Source: Luteibacter aegosomatissinici
GTDB lineage: Bacteria > Pseudomonadota > Gammaproteobacteria > Xanthomonadales > Rhodanobacteraceae
Assembly (NCBI RefSeq): GCF_023078495.1
Contig: NZ_CP095742.1
Location: forward strand, 434,001-498,000
Direction: 5' to 3'
DNA: 64,000 bases
In this document: positions 1 to 10,033 of the stretch, in pieces
How the letters are laid out: each line of letters opens with the position of its first letter
Numbering within the stretch: the stretch's first letter is position 1
Notes under the pieces: generated by a model
What the model was told of the DNA's origin: nothing
What the model saw: the letters and a program-made list of their open reading frames with translations, nothing else
Database searches by the model: none
Translations under genes and position numbers: made by a program

Positions 1-479
<479 letters not shown>

Positions 480-504
480 GGGCTGCGAACGGCGTAAGAT
501 CCGG

Positions 505-529
505 AACGGCCCCCTCGTGGGGCCGTTTT
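505..529 (+). terminator. Rho-independent terminator of rpoH
   Basis: A perfect 9-bp stem (505-513 with 519-527) has a 5-base loop and ends in a short T-run. It lies 25 bases after the rpoH stop and 30 bases before the next gene, so it separates rpoH from the two-component operon. Confidence 0.85.
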
Positions 530-557
530 CCGTTGTCCCCACCGTGGAGTGAGAAGG

Positions 558-1238
558 ATGCCCAGGGCCCTGGTCATCGAAGATGATGAAGTCACCGCCC
601 GCGATATCGTCGCGGAGCTTGGCGCGCATGGTTTGCAGGCCGATTGGGTGGCCAACGGCCGCGACGGCCTGGCGCGCGCGCTCGCCGACGGGTACGACAT
701 CATCACCCTCGACCGCATGCTGCCCGGCATGGACGGCATCGACGTGGTTTCCGAGCTTCGCAAGCGCGCGGTGGAAACCCCGGTGCTCATGATCAGTGCG
801 CTGTCGGACGTCGACGAACGGGTTCGTGGCCTCCGGGCCGGTGGCGACGATTACCTCACCAAGCCGTTCGCGCCGGATGAACTCGCCGCGCGCGCCGAGG
901 TGCTGCTACGCCGGAACCGGCCAGCCGCCAACGAGACCCGCCTGCGCGTGGAGGACCTTGAGCTCGACCTGGTCAAACACAACGCGTTGCGCAGTGGCCA
1001 ACCGCTGACGCTGCTGCCCACCGAGTTCCGCCTGCTCGAATTCCTCATGCGCAACGCGGGGCAGATCGTTACCCGGCAGATGATCTTCGAGCACGTCTGG
1101 GGTTTCCATTTCGATCCCGGCACCAACGTGATCGATGTCCATATCGGCCGGCTCCGTCGCAAGATCGACGGTGCTGGCCAGGTGCCGCTCATCCGCACGG
1201 TGCGCGGCTCGGGGTACGTCCTTGCGCCCGCTGACTGA
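558..1238 (+). CDS. OmpR/PhoB-family two-component response regulator
   Basis: A 226-residue DNA-binding response regulator. The receiver domain (about 1-120) has the acidic pair D9/D10, phospho-acceptor D52 in LDRMLPG, switch residue S80 and the invariant K102 in the TKPF motif. A C-terminal winged helix (about 130-225) has the usual LPTEFRLLEFLMRN and RGSGYVL motifs. The ATG at 558 is preferred over the GTG at 549 because GGAG at 546-549 is correctly spaced for it. The cognate sensor kinase overlaps its 3' end and an RND efflux operon follows, so control of efflux is a reasonable inference. The specific regulon is not identifiable from sequence. Confidence 0.92.
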   Translation: MPRALVIEDDEVTARDIVAELGAHGLQADWVANGRDGLARALADGYDIITLDRMLPGMDGIDVVSELRKRAVETPVLMISALSDVDERVRGLRAGGDDYLTKPFAPDELAARAEVLLRRNRPAANETRLRVEDLELDLVKHNALRSGQPLTLLPTEFRLLEFLMRNAGQIVTRQMIFEHVWGFHFDPGTNVIDVHIGRLRRKIDGAGQVPLIRTVRGSGYVLAPAD

Positions 1239-2586
1239 CGCCTGGCGTTCGGCCACCTCGCGCCTCATCCTCATCTATGGCGCGCTGTTCGCCATCTGGT
1301 GCGTCATCCTGCTGGGTGTCGTGCAGTGGGAATCGTCGCGCTACCTCACCAACGTAGTGGATGGCATGCTCGCTGCGCGCCTGCACTACCTCGAGCGCAC
1401 CGACACACGCCGCCTCACCGATACCGTCGATGCCGCCAGTGCCATCGATGCGACCGGTTTCATGGCCGCGGGCCTGTTTGATGCGCAGGGGCGCCGCCTC
1501 GCGGGCAATGTCGGGAAGATCCCCAAGGGCCTCGAAGAAGATGGCGTCGTCCGCGCCGTGACAGCGCAGGTGCAGGATCACCCGAGCGAAGCCGGCCGTC
1601 GTGCCCGCGGCCTGGCCAGTACGCTGCCGAATGGCCAGCGGCTGGTCGTGGTCAAGGAAAGCGCGACCATCGACGGGTTGGGCGCGATCATTCGTCGTGG
1701 TGCGCTTTGGGGCCTTTCGCTCACGCTTATCCCGGGTTTGCTGGGCGGCATCCTCATCGCCCGCCGCCCGGCGCGCCGCGTGCGCCAGATCCAGCTGGCC
1801 ATGGAGCCCATCCGCGAAGGCGACCTCAGCGTGCGCCTGCCGGTCAGCGGCGCCGGCGATGAGGTCGATCTGCTGGCCGGCACCGTGAACACCACGCTGG
1901 GCGAGATCGAGCGGCTGCTCGGCGAAGTCAAGGGCGTGACGGACAACATCGCGCACGACCTGCGTACGCCCCTCACCCGCATGCGCACGCGCCTGTACCG
2001 GGTGCAGCAGCAGATCGAGGGTACCCCGCAGGCCGAACAACTCGAGGCGGCGGTGGAGGAGATCGACACGGTGTTGGCGCGATTCCGGGCCCTGCTGCGT
2101 GTCTCCGAGCTGGAAGACCACCGGCGTAGTGCCTGTTTCGAGAACATGGACCTGGGCACGGTGCTCAAGAACGTCCACGATTTCTACGCACCGCTGGCCG
2201 AGGACCGCCACCAGCGGTTCGAGCTCGATGTGGGCAAGCTGCCGCCCCTGCGTGGCGATCCGCAGCTGATGTTCGAGGCGTTTGCGAACCTGGTGGGCAA
2301 CGCGATCAAGTTCACGCCAAATGGCGGGGCCATTCGCATGGTGGCACTTACTGATCCCACCGGCGATGCGCGTATCGATATTGCCGATACCGGTCCGGGC
2401 ATTCCCGTGGGCGAGCGCGATGCGGTATTTCGTCGCTTCTATCGCGGCGATGAGACCCGCGCCAAACCAGGCTGCGGCCTGGGCCTGGCCATCGTCAGTG
2501 CCATCGTCCGCCTGCATGGTTACTCGTTGGCAGTGGGCGGAAATGACGAAGGTGCGGTGTTCTCGGTGACCTGTCCGGCGGCCTAG
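1222..2586 (+). CDS. Two-component sensor histidine kinase (HAMP, HisKA, HATPase_c)
   Basis: Membrane sensor kinase of about 454 residues and presumed partner of the upstream regulator. It has TM1 near residues 15-36, a periplasmic sensor region of about 120 residues, TM2 near 160-180, then a HAMP linker. The phospho-acceptor box IAHDLRTPLTR places the histidine at about residue 245. The ATPase motifs NLVGNAIKFTPNGG, DTGPGIP and GCGLGLAIV follow. The start is uncertain: no ATG lies between the regulator's stop and TM1. I chose TTG at 1222, which overlaps the regulator by 17 bases and suggests coupled translation. No recognisable ligand-binding fold is visible in the sensor region. Confidence 0.88.
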   Translation: MRPLTDAWRSATSRLILIYGALFAIWCVILLGVVQWESSRYLTNVVDGMLAARLHYLERTDTRRLTDTVDAASAIDATGFMAAGLFDAQGRRLAGNVGKIPKGLEEDGVVRAVTAQVQDHPSEAGRRARGLASTLPNGQRLVVVKESATIDGLGAIIRRGALWGLSLTLIPGLLGGILIARRPARRVRQIQLAMEPIREGDLSVRLPVSGAGDEVDLLAGTVNTTLGEIERLLGEVKGVTDNIAHDLRTPLTRMRTRLYRVQQQIEGTPQAEQLEAAVEEIDTVLARFRALLRVSELEDHRRSACFENMDLGTVLKNVHDFYAPLAEDRHQRFELDVGKLPPLRGDPQLMFEAFANLVGNAIKFTPNGGAIRMVALTDPTGDARIDIADTGPGIPVGERDAVFRRFYRGDETRAKPGCGLGLAIVSAIVRLHGYSLAVGGNDEGAVFSVTCPAA

Positions 2587-2680
2587 CCGAATACGCCTAA
2601 ATAAATATTAACTACGCCGCAGGAACTGGCGGGGGCAAAATTCGCAGCGACGCAACATCGCGCTCGGAAACCGTCCCCCC

Positions 2681-5600
2681 ATGATTGGCATCGTCCGGAT
2701 CGCCCTCACGCGGCCGTATACCTTCGTCGTCCTCGCCCTGCTGATCCTGATCATAGGTCCGCTGTCGGCGATGCGTACGCCGACCGACATCTTCCCCGAC
2801 ATCAAGATCCCCGTGATCGCCGTGGTATGGCAGTACACCGGCCTGCCGCCCGACCAGATGGTCGGCCGCGTGTCGTCGCCGTTTGAACGTGTGCTCACCA
2901 CCACGGTGAACGACGTGGAGCACATCGAGGCCAACTCGATCAGCGGCTTCGGCATCGTCAAGATCTTCTTCCAGCCCACCGTGGATATCCGCACGGCCAA
3001 CGCGCAGGTCACCGCCGTGGCGCAGACCCTGCTTAGGCAGTTGCCCGCCGGTACCACGCCGCCGCTGATCCTGAACTACAACGCCTCGACGGTGCCGATC
3101 ATCCAGTTGGCGCTGTCGGGCGATGGCTTGACCGAACAGAACCTGGCCGATCTGGGCCTGAACATCATCCGCCCGCAGCTCACCTCGGTGGCCGGCGCGG
3201 CGATCCCGTTCCCGTTCGGCGGCAAGACCCGCCAGGTGCAGATCGATATCGACCCGGCCGCCCTCCAGGCGCGTGGGCTCTCGGCGCAGGACGTGGCGAA
3301 CGCCCTGGCTGCGCAGAACCTGATCACGCCGGTGGGTACGCAGAAGATCGGCGATTTCGAATACACGTTGCAGCTCAACAACTCGCCATCGGTGGTCGCG
3401 GAACTGGGCAACCTGCCGATCAAGTCGGTGAATGGCGCGACCGTCTTTATTCGCGATATCGCGCATGTGCGCGATGGTTCGCCGCCGCAGACCAACATCG
3501 TGCACGTCGACGGCAACCGTTCGGTGCTGATGACGGTGCTGAAAAACGGTTCGGCGTCCACGCTGGCGATCATCCAGGGCATCAAGGATCGCGTGAAGGG
3601 CATGAAGGATGCCCTGCCTGAAAACCTGAAGATCAGCCCGATCGGCGACCAGTCGTTGTTCGTGAGTGGTGCGATCTCGGGCGTGGCCCGCGAAGGCGTG
3701 ATCGCCGCGGCGCTCACCAGCCTCATGATCCTGCTGTTCCTCGGCAGCTGGCGTTCGACGGTGATCATCGCCACCTCGATTCCGCTGGCGATCCTTGGCG
3801 CGATCGCGATGCTCTCCGCGTTCGGCGAAACGCTGAACATCATGACCCTCGGTGGCCTGGCGCTCGCCGTGGGCATCCTGGTCGACGACGCCACGGTGAC
3901 CATCGAGAACATCAACTGGCACCTCGAGCACGGCAAGGATGTCGAAACGGCGATCCTCGATGGCGCGGCACAGATCGTGACCCCGGCCTTCGTTTCGCTG
4001 CTTTGTATCTGCATCGTGTTCGTGCCGATGTTCTTCCTCGATGGCGTCGCCCGTTTCCTCTTCGTGCCCATGGCCGAAGCAGTGATGTTCGCCATGATCT
4101 GCTCGTTCATCCTGTCGCGTACGCTTGTACCGACGATGGCGAAGTACCTGCTGCATCCGCATTCGGTGGACGACCCGCACGGAGAGCACGGCAAGGTGTC
4201 GCGCAACCCGCTGGTTCGGTTCCAACGCGGGTTCGAGAAGCGCTTCGAAGCGCTGCGCCAGGGCTACCACGGCCTGCTGGAAATGGCACTGCGTAACAGC
4301 AAGCCGTTCGTCATCGGATTCATGGCCTTCGTCATCCTGTCGTTCGCCCTGGTGCCGATGCTTGGCCGTAACTTCTTCCCCTCGGTGGACTCGGGCCAGA
4401 TCCTGATGCACGTGCGTGCCCCGGTGGGCACCCGTGTCGAAGAGACGGCCAACCTGTTCGCCGCGGTGACCAAGGAAGTGCGCAAGATCATCCCGGCCGA
4501 CGAGCTCGGTACGGTGGTCGATAACATGGGCCTGTCGTCGTCGGGTATTAACAACACCTACAACAACACGGGTACGGTCAGCTCGGCCGATGGCGATATC
4601 CAGATCTCGCTGAAGGAAGACCACAAGCCCACGGCCGATTATGTGCGCGAGATGCGCGAGAAACTGCCGCGCCTGTTCCCGACCGCGACCTTCTCGTTCC
4701 CGCCGGCCGACATCATCAGCCAGATCCTGAACTTCGGCTCGCCCGCGCCCATCGATCTGCAGATCCGTGGCCCGAACGTGGCGGCCAATTTCAAGTACGC
4801 GAACACGTTGCTGCGCGAGATCCGCCGCGTCCCGGGCATCGTCGATGCGCGCATCCAGCAGTCGCAGGCCAGCCCCACGTTCAACGTGGATGTGGACCGC
4901 AGCCGTGCACAGCAGGTGGGCATCACCGAGCGTGATGTCACCAACAGCCTGGGCGTGAACCTCGCCGGCTCCAGCCAGATCGCACCGACCTTCTGGCTGA
5001 ATCCGCAAAATGGTGTGTCGTACCCGATCGTGATGCAGACGCCGCAGTACGCGATCGATACGCTGCCGGACCTGGCCAACGTGCCGATCAGCCCCAGCAC
5101 GGGTGCGGCGGGCTCGCAGATCCTCGGTGGTTTCGCCTCGTTCACCCGCACGACCAGTAGCACGGTGGCCAGCCAGTACAACATCCAGTCGATGGTGGAG
5201 ATCTTCGCCACCACGCAGGATCGCGACCTGGGCGCCGTCGCTGCCGATATCCAGAAAATCCTGGATGCGCACAAGAATGATCTGCCGAAGGCATCCAGCA
5301 CCGCGCTGCTCGGCCAGGTGCAGACGATGAACAGCGCCTTCACCGGCCTGATCCTCGGCCTGCTCGGTGCCATCGTGCTGATCTACCTGCTGATCGTGGT
5401 GAACTTCCAGTCGTGGGCGGATCCGTTCGTGATCGTCACCGCGCTGCCTGCCGCTATCGCCGGCATCATCTGGATGCTGTTCGCCACGCATACCACGCTG
5501 TCGGTGCCCGCCCTGACCGGCGCCATCATGTGCATGGGCGTGGCCACGGCTAACTCGATCCTGGTGGTGAGCTTCTGCCGCGAGCGCCTGGCTGACACCG

Positions 5601-5884
5601 GTGATGCCTTCATTGCCGCATCGGAGGGTGGCTTCGTCCGCTTCCGCCCGGTGCTGATGACCGCCCTGGCCATGATCATCGGCATGCTGCCGATGGCACT
5701 GGGCATGGGCGAGGGCGGTGAACAGAACGCGCCCCTCGGCCGCGCCGTGATCGGCGGCCTCATCTTCGCCACCACGGCCACGCTGCTGTTCGTGCCGGTG
5801 GTCTTCAATATCGTCCATGGCCGTCGCGGCCACGCCTCCAAAACCCCGGCGAACGCTTCCGGAGAGCCCGTCCATGTCGCCTGA
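2681..5884 (+). CDS. RND efflux transporter permease (AcrB/HAE-type)
   Basis: A 1067-residue inner-membrane proton-driven pump subunit of the RND superfamily. It starts with the typical TM1 followed by a large periplasmic porter domain. It contains the TM4 motif GILVDDATVTIEN with the paired aspartates of the proton relay, and the domain organisation is duplicated (second porter domain about 560-860, second TM block to the end). Length matches AcrB-like proteins. The 94 bases upstream contain a notably AT-rich stretch (about 2600-2615) in an otherwise GC-rich region, a likely promoter position. The 3' end overlaps the adaptor gene by 11 bases. Substrates cannot be predicted. Confidence 0.93.
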   Translation: MIGIVRIALTRPYTFVVLALLILIIGPLSAMRTPTDIFPDIKIPVIAVVWQYTGLPPDQMVGRVSSPFERVLTTTVNDVEHIEANSISGFGIVKIFFQPTVDIRTANAQVTAVAQTLLRQLPAGTTPPLILNYNASTVPIIQLALSGDGLTEQNLADLGLNIIRPQLTSVAGAAIPFPFGGKTRQVQIDIDPAALQARGLSAQDVANALAAQNLITPVGTQKIGDFEYTLQLNNSPSVVAELGNLPIKSVNGATVFIRDIAHVRDGSPPQTNIVHVDGNRSVLMTVLKNGSASTLAIIQGIKDRVKGMKDALPENLKISPIGDQSLFVSGAISGVAREGVIAAALTSLMILLFLGSWRSTVIIATSIPLAILGAIAMLSAFGETLNIMTLGGLALAVGILVDDATVTIENINWHLEHGKDVETAILDGAAQIVTPAFVSLLCICIVFVPMFFLDGVARFLFVPMAEAVMFAMICSFILSRTLVPTMAKYLLHPHSVDDPHGEHGKVSRNPLVRFQRGFEKRFEALRQGYHGLLEMALRNSKPFVIGFMAFVILSFALVPMLGRNFFPSVDSGQILMHVRAPVGTRVEETANLFAAVTKEVRKIIPADELGTVVDNMGLSSSGINNTYNNTGTVSSADGDIQISLKEDHKPTADYVREMREKLPRLFPTATFSFPPADIISQILNFGSPAPIDLQIRGPNVAANFKYANTLLREIRRVPGIVDARIQQSQASPTFNVDVDRSRAQQVGITERDVTNSLGVNLAGSSQIAPTFWLNPQNGVSYPIVMQTPQYAIDTLPDLANVPISPSTGAAGSQILGGFASFTRTTSSTVASQYNIQSMVEIFATTQDRDLGAVAADIQKILDAHKNDLPKASSTALLGQVQTMNSAFTGLILGLLGAIVLIYLLIVVNFQSWADPFVIVTALPAAIAGIIWMLFATHTTLSVPALTGAIMCMGVATANSILVVSFCRERLADTGDAFIAASEGGFVRFRPVLMTALAMIIGMLPMALGMGEGGEQNAPLGRAVIGGLIFATTATLLFVPVVFNIVHGRRGHASKTPANASGEPVHVA

Positions 5885-7046
5885 TACGATCCATACCCCC
5901 CCGCCGCGCCGCCTGCGCCTGGCCGGCATCATCGCCGCCATCGTGGTGCTCGCCATTGTTGTCGCTGGCGTCGCCACGCGTGCCAACGAATCACGCAACC
6001 TGCGCGACTGGACCAACGAGCAGGCCGTCCCGAGCGTCACCCTGGTGACGCCCGAAGGTGGCCAGGGCGGTGGTGACCTGAACCTGCCCGGCCGCTTGCA
6101 GGCCTATGCCCGCGCGCCGATCTATGCACGCACCAGTGGCTACCTGAAGTCGTGGAAGTACGACATTGGGCAGAAGGTGAAGGCGGGCGATGTGCTGGGC
6201 GAGCTCGAGACGCCCGACCTCGACCAGCAGCTGCTGCAGGCCAAGGCCGACCTCGCCAGCGCGCGTGCCAACGAGGCACTCGCGCAGACGACGGCCAAGC
6301 GCTGGCAGTCCATGCGCGATTCGGATTCTGTCTCCAAGCAGGAAGTGGATGAGAAGACCGGTGACTACGACGCCAAGCGCGCGCTTGCCCAGGCGGCCCA
6401 GGCCAACCTCGAGCGCATCCAGGCCACGAAGGGCTTTGCGAAGCTTGTTGCGCCGTTCGATGGCGTGGTTACGGCACGCGAAACTGATGTCGGCGCGCTG
6501 ATCAATGCGGGTGGCGGCGGCCAGGAACTGTTCGTGGTTTCCGACACACACAAGCTGCGCATGTACGTGAACGTGCCGCAGAACTATGCGCCGTCGATCA
6601 AGCAGGGCGCCACCGTCAAGCTCACGGTGCCGGAGTACCCGGGCAAGACCTTCGAGGGCAAGGTGGAATCGACCTCGTCGGCGATCAATGCCGCCAGCGG
6701 TACCACCCTGGTCCAGGTCGCGGTGGATAACAACGATGGCCAGCTGCTCCCGGGTGGGTATGCCAGCGTCACCTTCGATCTGCCGACGAACGCCGCACTG
6801 TTCCGCGTGCCTGCCAGTGCGCTGGTGTACGACGGCAGCGGCCTGCGGGTTGCGGTGGTCGATGCGCAGAACAAGGTGACGTTCAAGGATGTGGTCATCG
6901 CCCAGGACTTCGGTAAGACCGTGCAGCTGGCATCGGGCATCGCCGCCGGTGATCGCCTGATCGAAAGCCCGCCCGATGGCCTGGCCAGTGGTGACACCGT
7001 GCGCGTGATCCCGGCGAAGAAGGAAGGCGGCAATGGCAAGGCGTGA
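5874..7046 (+). CDS. RND efflux periplasmic adaptor (membrane fusion protein)
   Basis: A 390-residue HlyD/AcrA-type adaptor that would link the RND permease to the outer-membrane channel. One N-terminal membrane anchor (about 14-38) is followed by a lipoyl half-motif, an alpha-helical hairpin rich in Ala/Gln/Lys (about 105-170), the second lipoyl half (FDGVVTARETDVGALI), and beta-barrel and membrane-proximal domains. The ATG at 5874 is chosen because GGAGAG at 5861-5866 precedes it and because upstream extension lies inside the permease gene. Its 3' end overlaps the outer-membrane factor gene by 14 bases. It lacks a lipobox, so it is anchored by a TM helix rather than a lipid. Confidence 0.92.
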   Translation: MSPDTIHTPPPRRLRLAGIIAAIVVLAIVVAGVATRANESRNLRDWTNEQAVPSVTLVTPEGGQGGGDLNLPGRLQAYARAPIYARTSGYLKSWKYDIGQKVKAGDVLGELETPDLDQQLLQAKADLASARANEALAQTTAKRWQSMRDSDSVSKQEVDEKTGDYDAKRALAQAAQANLERIQATKGFAKLVAPFDGVVTARETDVGALINAGGGGQELFVVSDTHKLRMYVNVPQNYAPSIKQGATVKLTVPEYPGKTFEGKVESTSSAINAASGTTLVQVAVDNNDGQLLPGGYASVTFDLPTNAALFRVPASALVYDGSGLRVAVVDAQNKVTFKDVVIAQDFGKTVQLASGIAAGDRLIESPPDGLASGDTVRVIPAKKEGGNGKA

Positions 7047-8463
7047 ATCCTTGCGGCTGCTGTCGGGCCTGCTGCTTTCGGCAGGCCTCGCCGCCTGTTC
7101 GATGGCGCCGACCTACAAGACGCCGGACGTACCGGTCGCACCGCAGTTCGCAAACACTAACTCACCGTGGGTGGAGGCCAAACCGGCCGATCATCTTGAT
7201 CGCTCGAGCTGGTGGTCGCTGTACGGTGATGCACGCCTCGACGGCCTGCAGGGCCAGCTGCTGAAGAACAACGCCACGCTGGCTGCGGCCTACGCGCACT
7301 ACCAGCAGGCGGAAGCCTTCACCAAGCAGGCACGCGCCGGCCTGTTCCCGACCTTTGGCCTGAACGGCAACGCCACGCGTAATCGCGAGTCGGATACCCG
7401 TCCGCTTCGTGGCGCCACATCGCCGGCTTACTACAACTCGTACACCATCGGCGGCCAGCTCGATTACGAAGTGGACCTGTGGGGGCGCGTGCGTGACACC
7501 GTCGCCGCGGGCACGGCCGAGCAGGCGGCATCGGCCGCTGACCTGGCAGGGGCGCAGCTCAGCCTGCAGGCGCAACTGGCGGATAACTACCTGCAGCTCA
7601 ATGGGCAGGACCGGCAGATCAAGGTGCTCAACGAGAGCATCGATGCCTTCAGCAAGGCATTGCAGCTCACCCAGTCGCGCCATGAGGGTGGCATCGCGTC
7701 CGGGCTGGATGTCGCGCGTGCGCAGACCCAGCTCTCCAGCGCGAAATCGCAGCTCACCCAGGCGCAGGCGCAGCGCGGCCTGGTCCTGCACGCCATCGCC
7801 GTGCTGGTGGGCGATAGTGCCTCCACCTTTGCACTGGAAACGAAGGACGACGCCGTCAAGGTGCCGACGATTCCGCTTGAAGTGCCCTCGGCGCTGCTGC
7901 AGCGCCGTCCCGACGTGGCCGCTGCGGAGCGCCGCACGGCTGCCGCTAACGCTCGCGTAGGCGTGGCCCGTTCGGCCTTCTTCCCGCAGGTAACGCTGGA
8001 CGGCCAGGGCGGTTGGCAGAGCGACGCCTGGGGCAGCATTGCCACGGCGCCGAACCGCTTCTGGGCCATTGGGCCGACCGTGCTGCTGAATGTATTTGAC
8101 GGTGGCCGCCGCAAGGCCGCCGTGGAATCGGCCAAGGCAGCCACGGACGAGGCCGGCGCGAAGTACCGCGATGTGGTGCTGAACGCGTTTGCACAGGTGG
8201 AAGACAACCTGACGCTGCTGCGTGACCTGGGTTCGGCACTGACCGACCAGCGCGCGGCCGCGGATGCCGCCCAGCGTTCGGTGGACCTGTCGCTCAACCG
8301 CTATCGCGAGGGCGCTGTCGGCTACCTTGACGTGGTGCAGGCACAGACCGCCGCGCTGGATGCGCGCCGCAGCGTGATCGATCTGGAAACCCGCCAGCTC
8401 CGCGCCAGCGTGGCCCTTATCCGCGCCCTCGGCGGCGGCTGGCAGGCGCCTGCGGCGTCGTAA
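7033..8463 (+). CDS. Outer-membrane efflux lipoprotein (NodT/OprM family)
   Basis: A 476-residue TolC-like channel subunit that completes the tripartite pump. It begins with a lipoprotein signal peptide whose lipobox LAAC places the lipidated cysteine at residue 22. Two repeats of the outer-membrane efflux protein domain follow, with long Ala/Gln-rich helices and the characteristic LLQRRPDVAAAERR segment about halfway. The gene is the last of three overlapping genes (permease, adaptor, channel). This order puts the permease first, whereas many RND operons begin with the adaptor. Confidence 0.93.
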   Translation: MARRESLRLLSGLLLSAGLAACSMAPTYKTPDVPVAPQFANTNSPWVEAKPADHLDRSSWWSLYGDARLDGLQGQLLKNNATLAAAYAHYQQAEAFTKQARAGLFPTFGLNGNATRNRESDTRPLRGATSPAYYNSYTIGGQLDYEVDLWGRVRDTVAAGTAEQAASAADLAGAQLSLQAQLADNYLQLNGQDRQIKVLNESIDAFSKALQLTQSRHEGGIASGLDVARAQTQLSSAKSQLTQAQAQRGLVLHAIAVLVGDSASTFALETKDDAVKVPTIPLEVPSALLQRRPDVAAAERRTAAANARVGVARSAFFPQVTLDGQGGWQSDAWGSIATAPNRFWAIGPTVLLNVFDGGRRKAAVESAKAATDEAGAKYRDVVLNAFAQVEDNLTLLRDLGSALTDQRAAADAAQRSVDLSLNRYREGAVGYLDVVQAQTAALDARRSVIDLETRQLRASVALIRALGGGWQAPAAS

Positions 8464-8490
8464 GGGCCCGGCTTTCGCCGACGGGCCGCT

Positions 8491-8555
8491 GTAGGAACGC
8501 GCTTGCGCGCGATGGGTGCTCGCCGCAACCCCATCGCGCACAAGTGCGCTCCTAC
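8491..8555 (+). repeat. REP-like palindromic element, copy 1 (paired arms)
   Basis: An inverted repeat begins GTAGGAACGCGCTTGCGCGC and ends with the complementary arm GCGCTCCTAC, each arm itself near-palindromic, with GATGGGTGCTCGC and a CCCATCGC counterpart between. The same unit recurs at 24994-25059 and as one arm at 21567-21592. It lies between two co-directional genes and may act as an mRNA stabiliser or terminator of the RND operon. The pattern resembles REP elements of pseudomonads and relatives. Confidence 0.8.
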
Positions 8556-8584
8556 ACGAGCATGAGGTCGCCTATGATCGGCCC

Positions 8585-9982
8585 ATGCAGACCATCCTTG
8601 ATCGCCAGCAAGCCGCCCACCGCCGCGATGGCACGCCACCGGCGGCCCTCCGCATCGATCGCCTCGATCGCGCCATCGGCCTGCTGGTCGATCACGCCAG
8701 CGACATTGCTGATGCACTGAGCGATGACTTCGGTCACCGCTCGCGCCAGGGGTCGTTGGTCAGTGATGTCGCGGCGTCCATCGAGCCGCTGAAGCATGCA
8801 AAGCACCAAGTGCGCCGCTGGATGCGCCGCGACTACCGCGGTGTATCGCCGGCACCGTTAGCATTGCTTGGCGCGCGGGCCTGGGTTGATTACCAGCCCA
8901 AGGGCGTCGTCGGTGTCATCGCACCGTGGAACTTCCCTTTCAACCTTACCTTCGCGCCACTGGCTGGCATCCTGGCGGCCGGCAACCGCGCCATGATCAA
9001 ACCCTCGGAGTTCACGCCACGCGCGTCGGCGCTGATGCAGGCGATGGTGGCGAAAGCGTTTGACGAAGCAGAAGTGGCTGTCATTACCGGCGATCAAGAT
9101 GTGGCCGAGGCCTTCTCGGCGCTCCCATTCGATCACCTGCTTTTCACGGGGGCTACGTCGGTTGCGAAGCATGTGATGCGCGCGGCGGCTGAAAACCTCG
9201 TGCCGGTGACCCTGGAGCTCGGCGGCAAGTCACCGGCGATCGTCGGGCGAGATGCGGATATCGATCTGGCAGCGCGCCGGCTGCTATTCGGGAAGACCCT
9301 CAACGCAGGGCAGATCTGCGTTGCGCCTGATTACGCATTGGTGCCGATGGAATCAGTCGACGCGTTCGTCGACGCGCTGGCGCGAAACGTCGCTGCCATG
9401 TTTCCCTCGCTGCGCGGGAATCCGGACTATACGTCCATCATTAACGACCGGCACAAGGAGCGCCTCGAAGGCTATCTCCGCGACGCTCGCGACAAGGGTG
9501 CAACGATCCGCGAACTGAACCCATCGAACGAGGTGTTGGATAGCCGACGCATGGCACCCACGGTTGTGCTGAACGCGAGTGACGACATGAGCGTGCTGCG
9601 CGAGGAAATTTTCGGGCCGATCCTTCCTGTCGTTCCGTACGGCCGGCTGGACGACGCGATCGCCTACGTCAACACGCACGCACGTCCCTTGAGCCTTTAT
9701 TACTTTGGCAATGCGCGCGCCGACCAGGAGCACGTGCTGGCAAACATCGTGGCTGGCGGTGTCACGATCAACGACACCGTCGTGCACCTCACCCAGGACA
9801 ACCTCCCGTTCGGCGGTATCGGTCCTTCAGGCATGGGCGCTTACCACGGCTTAGATGGCTTCCGCACCTTCAGCCACGCCCGCGCCGTCTACCGCCAATC
9901 GCGCTTCGACATCACCGCGATGCTTCGCCCACCCTACGGCAAGGCGATCGACCGCCTCCTGGCGTTCAAAATAAAGCTCTAA
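8585..9982 (+). CDS. Coniferyl-aldehyde-type aldehyde dehydrogenase (ALDH superfamily)
   Basis: A 465-residue NAD(P)-dependent aldehyde dehydrogenase that would oxidise an aldehyde to the acid. It has the PWNFPF nucleotide-binding segment, the general-base motif LELGGKSP, the catalytic cysteine in NAGQICVAPDY, and EEIFGPILPV. The short length and the C-terminal YGKAIDRLLAF tail match the coniferyl aldehyde dehydrogenase (CalB-like) subgroup, which in many bacteria also acts on medium-chain aldehydes. The ATG at 8585 is used; upstream frame extension runs through the REP element. It stands alone, flanked by the REP repeat and a bidirectional terminator. Substrate is uncertain. Confidence 0.85.
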   Translation: MQTILDRQQAAHRRDGTPPAALRIDRLDRAIGLLVDHASDIADALSDDFGHRSRQGSLVSDVAASIEPLKHAKHQVRRWMRRDYRGVSPAPLALLGARAWVDYQPKGVVGVIAPWNFPFNLTFAPLAGILAAGNRAMIKPSEFTPRASALMQAMVAKAFDEAEVAVITGDQDVAEAFSALPFDHLLFTGATSVAKHVMRAAAENLVPVTLELGGKSPAIVGRDADIDLAARRLLFGKTLNAGQICVAPDYALVPMESVDAFVDALARNVAAMFPSLRGNPDYTSIINDRHKERLEGYLRDARDKGATIRELNPSNEVLDSRRMAPTVVLNASDDMSVLREEIFGPILPVVPYGRLDDAIAYVNTHARPLSLYYFGNARADQEHVLANIVAGGVTINDTVVHLTQDNLPFGGIGPSGMGAYHGLDGFRTFSHARAVYRQSRFDITAMLRPPYGKAIDRLLAFKIKL

Positions 9983-9986
9983 AAGA

Positions 9987-10008
9987 AAAGGGCCCCGAAG
10001 GGCCCTTT
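9987..10008. terminator. Bidirectional terminator between aldehyde dehydrogenase and transaldolase
   Basis: A perfect 9-bp stem (9987-9995 with 10000-10008) with a CGAA tetraloop has an A-rich flank upstream and a T-rich flank downstream, so it can stop transcription from both converging genes. Confidence 0.88.
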
Positions 10009-10033
10009 CTTGTGTCGCTCGGTGAGGGGCGAT

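Noticed and set aside
2612-6040. A 1142-codon open frame on the minus strand opposite the RND permease
   Set aside because: It is a GC-driven shadow of the permease, with a low-complexity Arg/His/Asp-rich composition. The opposite strand encodes a canonical RND protein over the same span.
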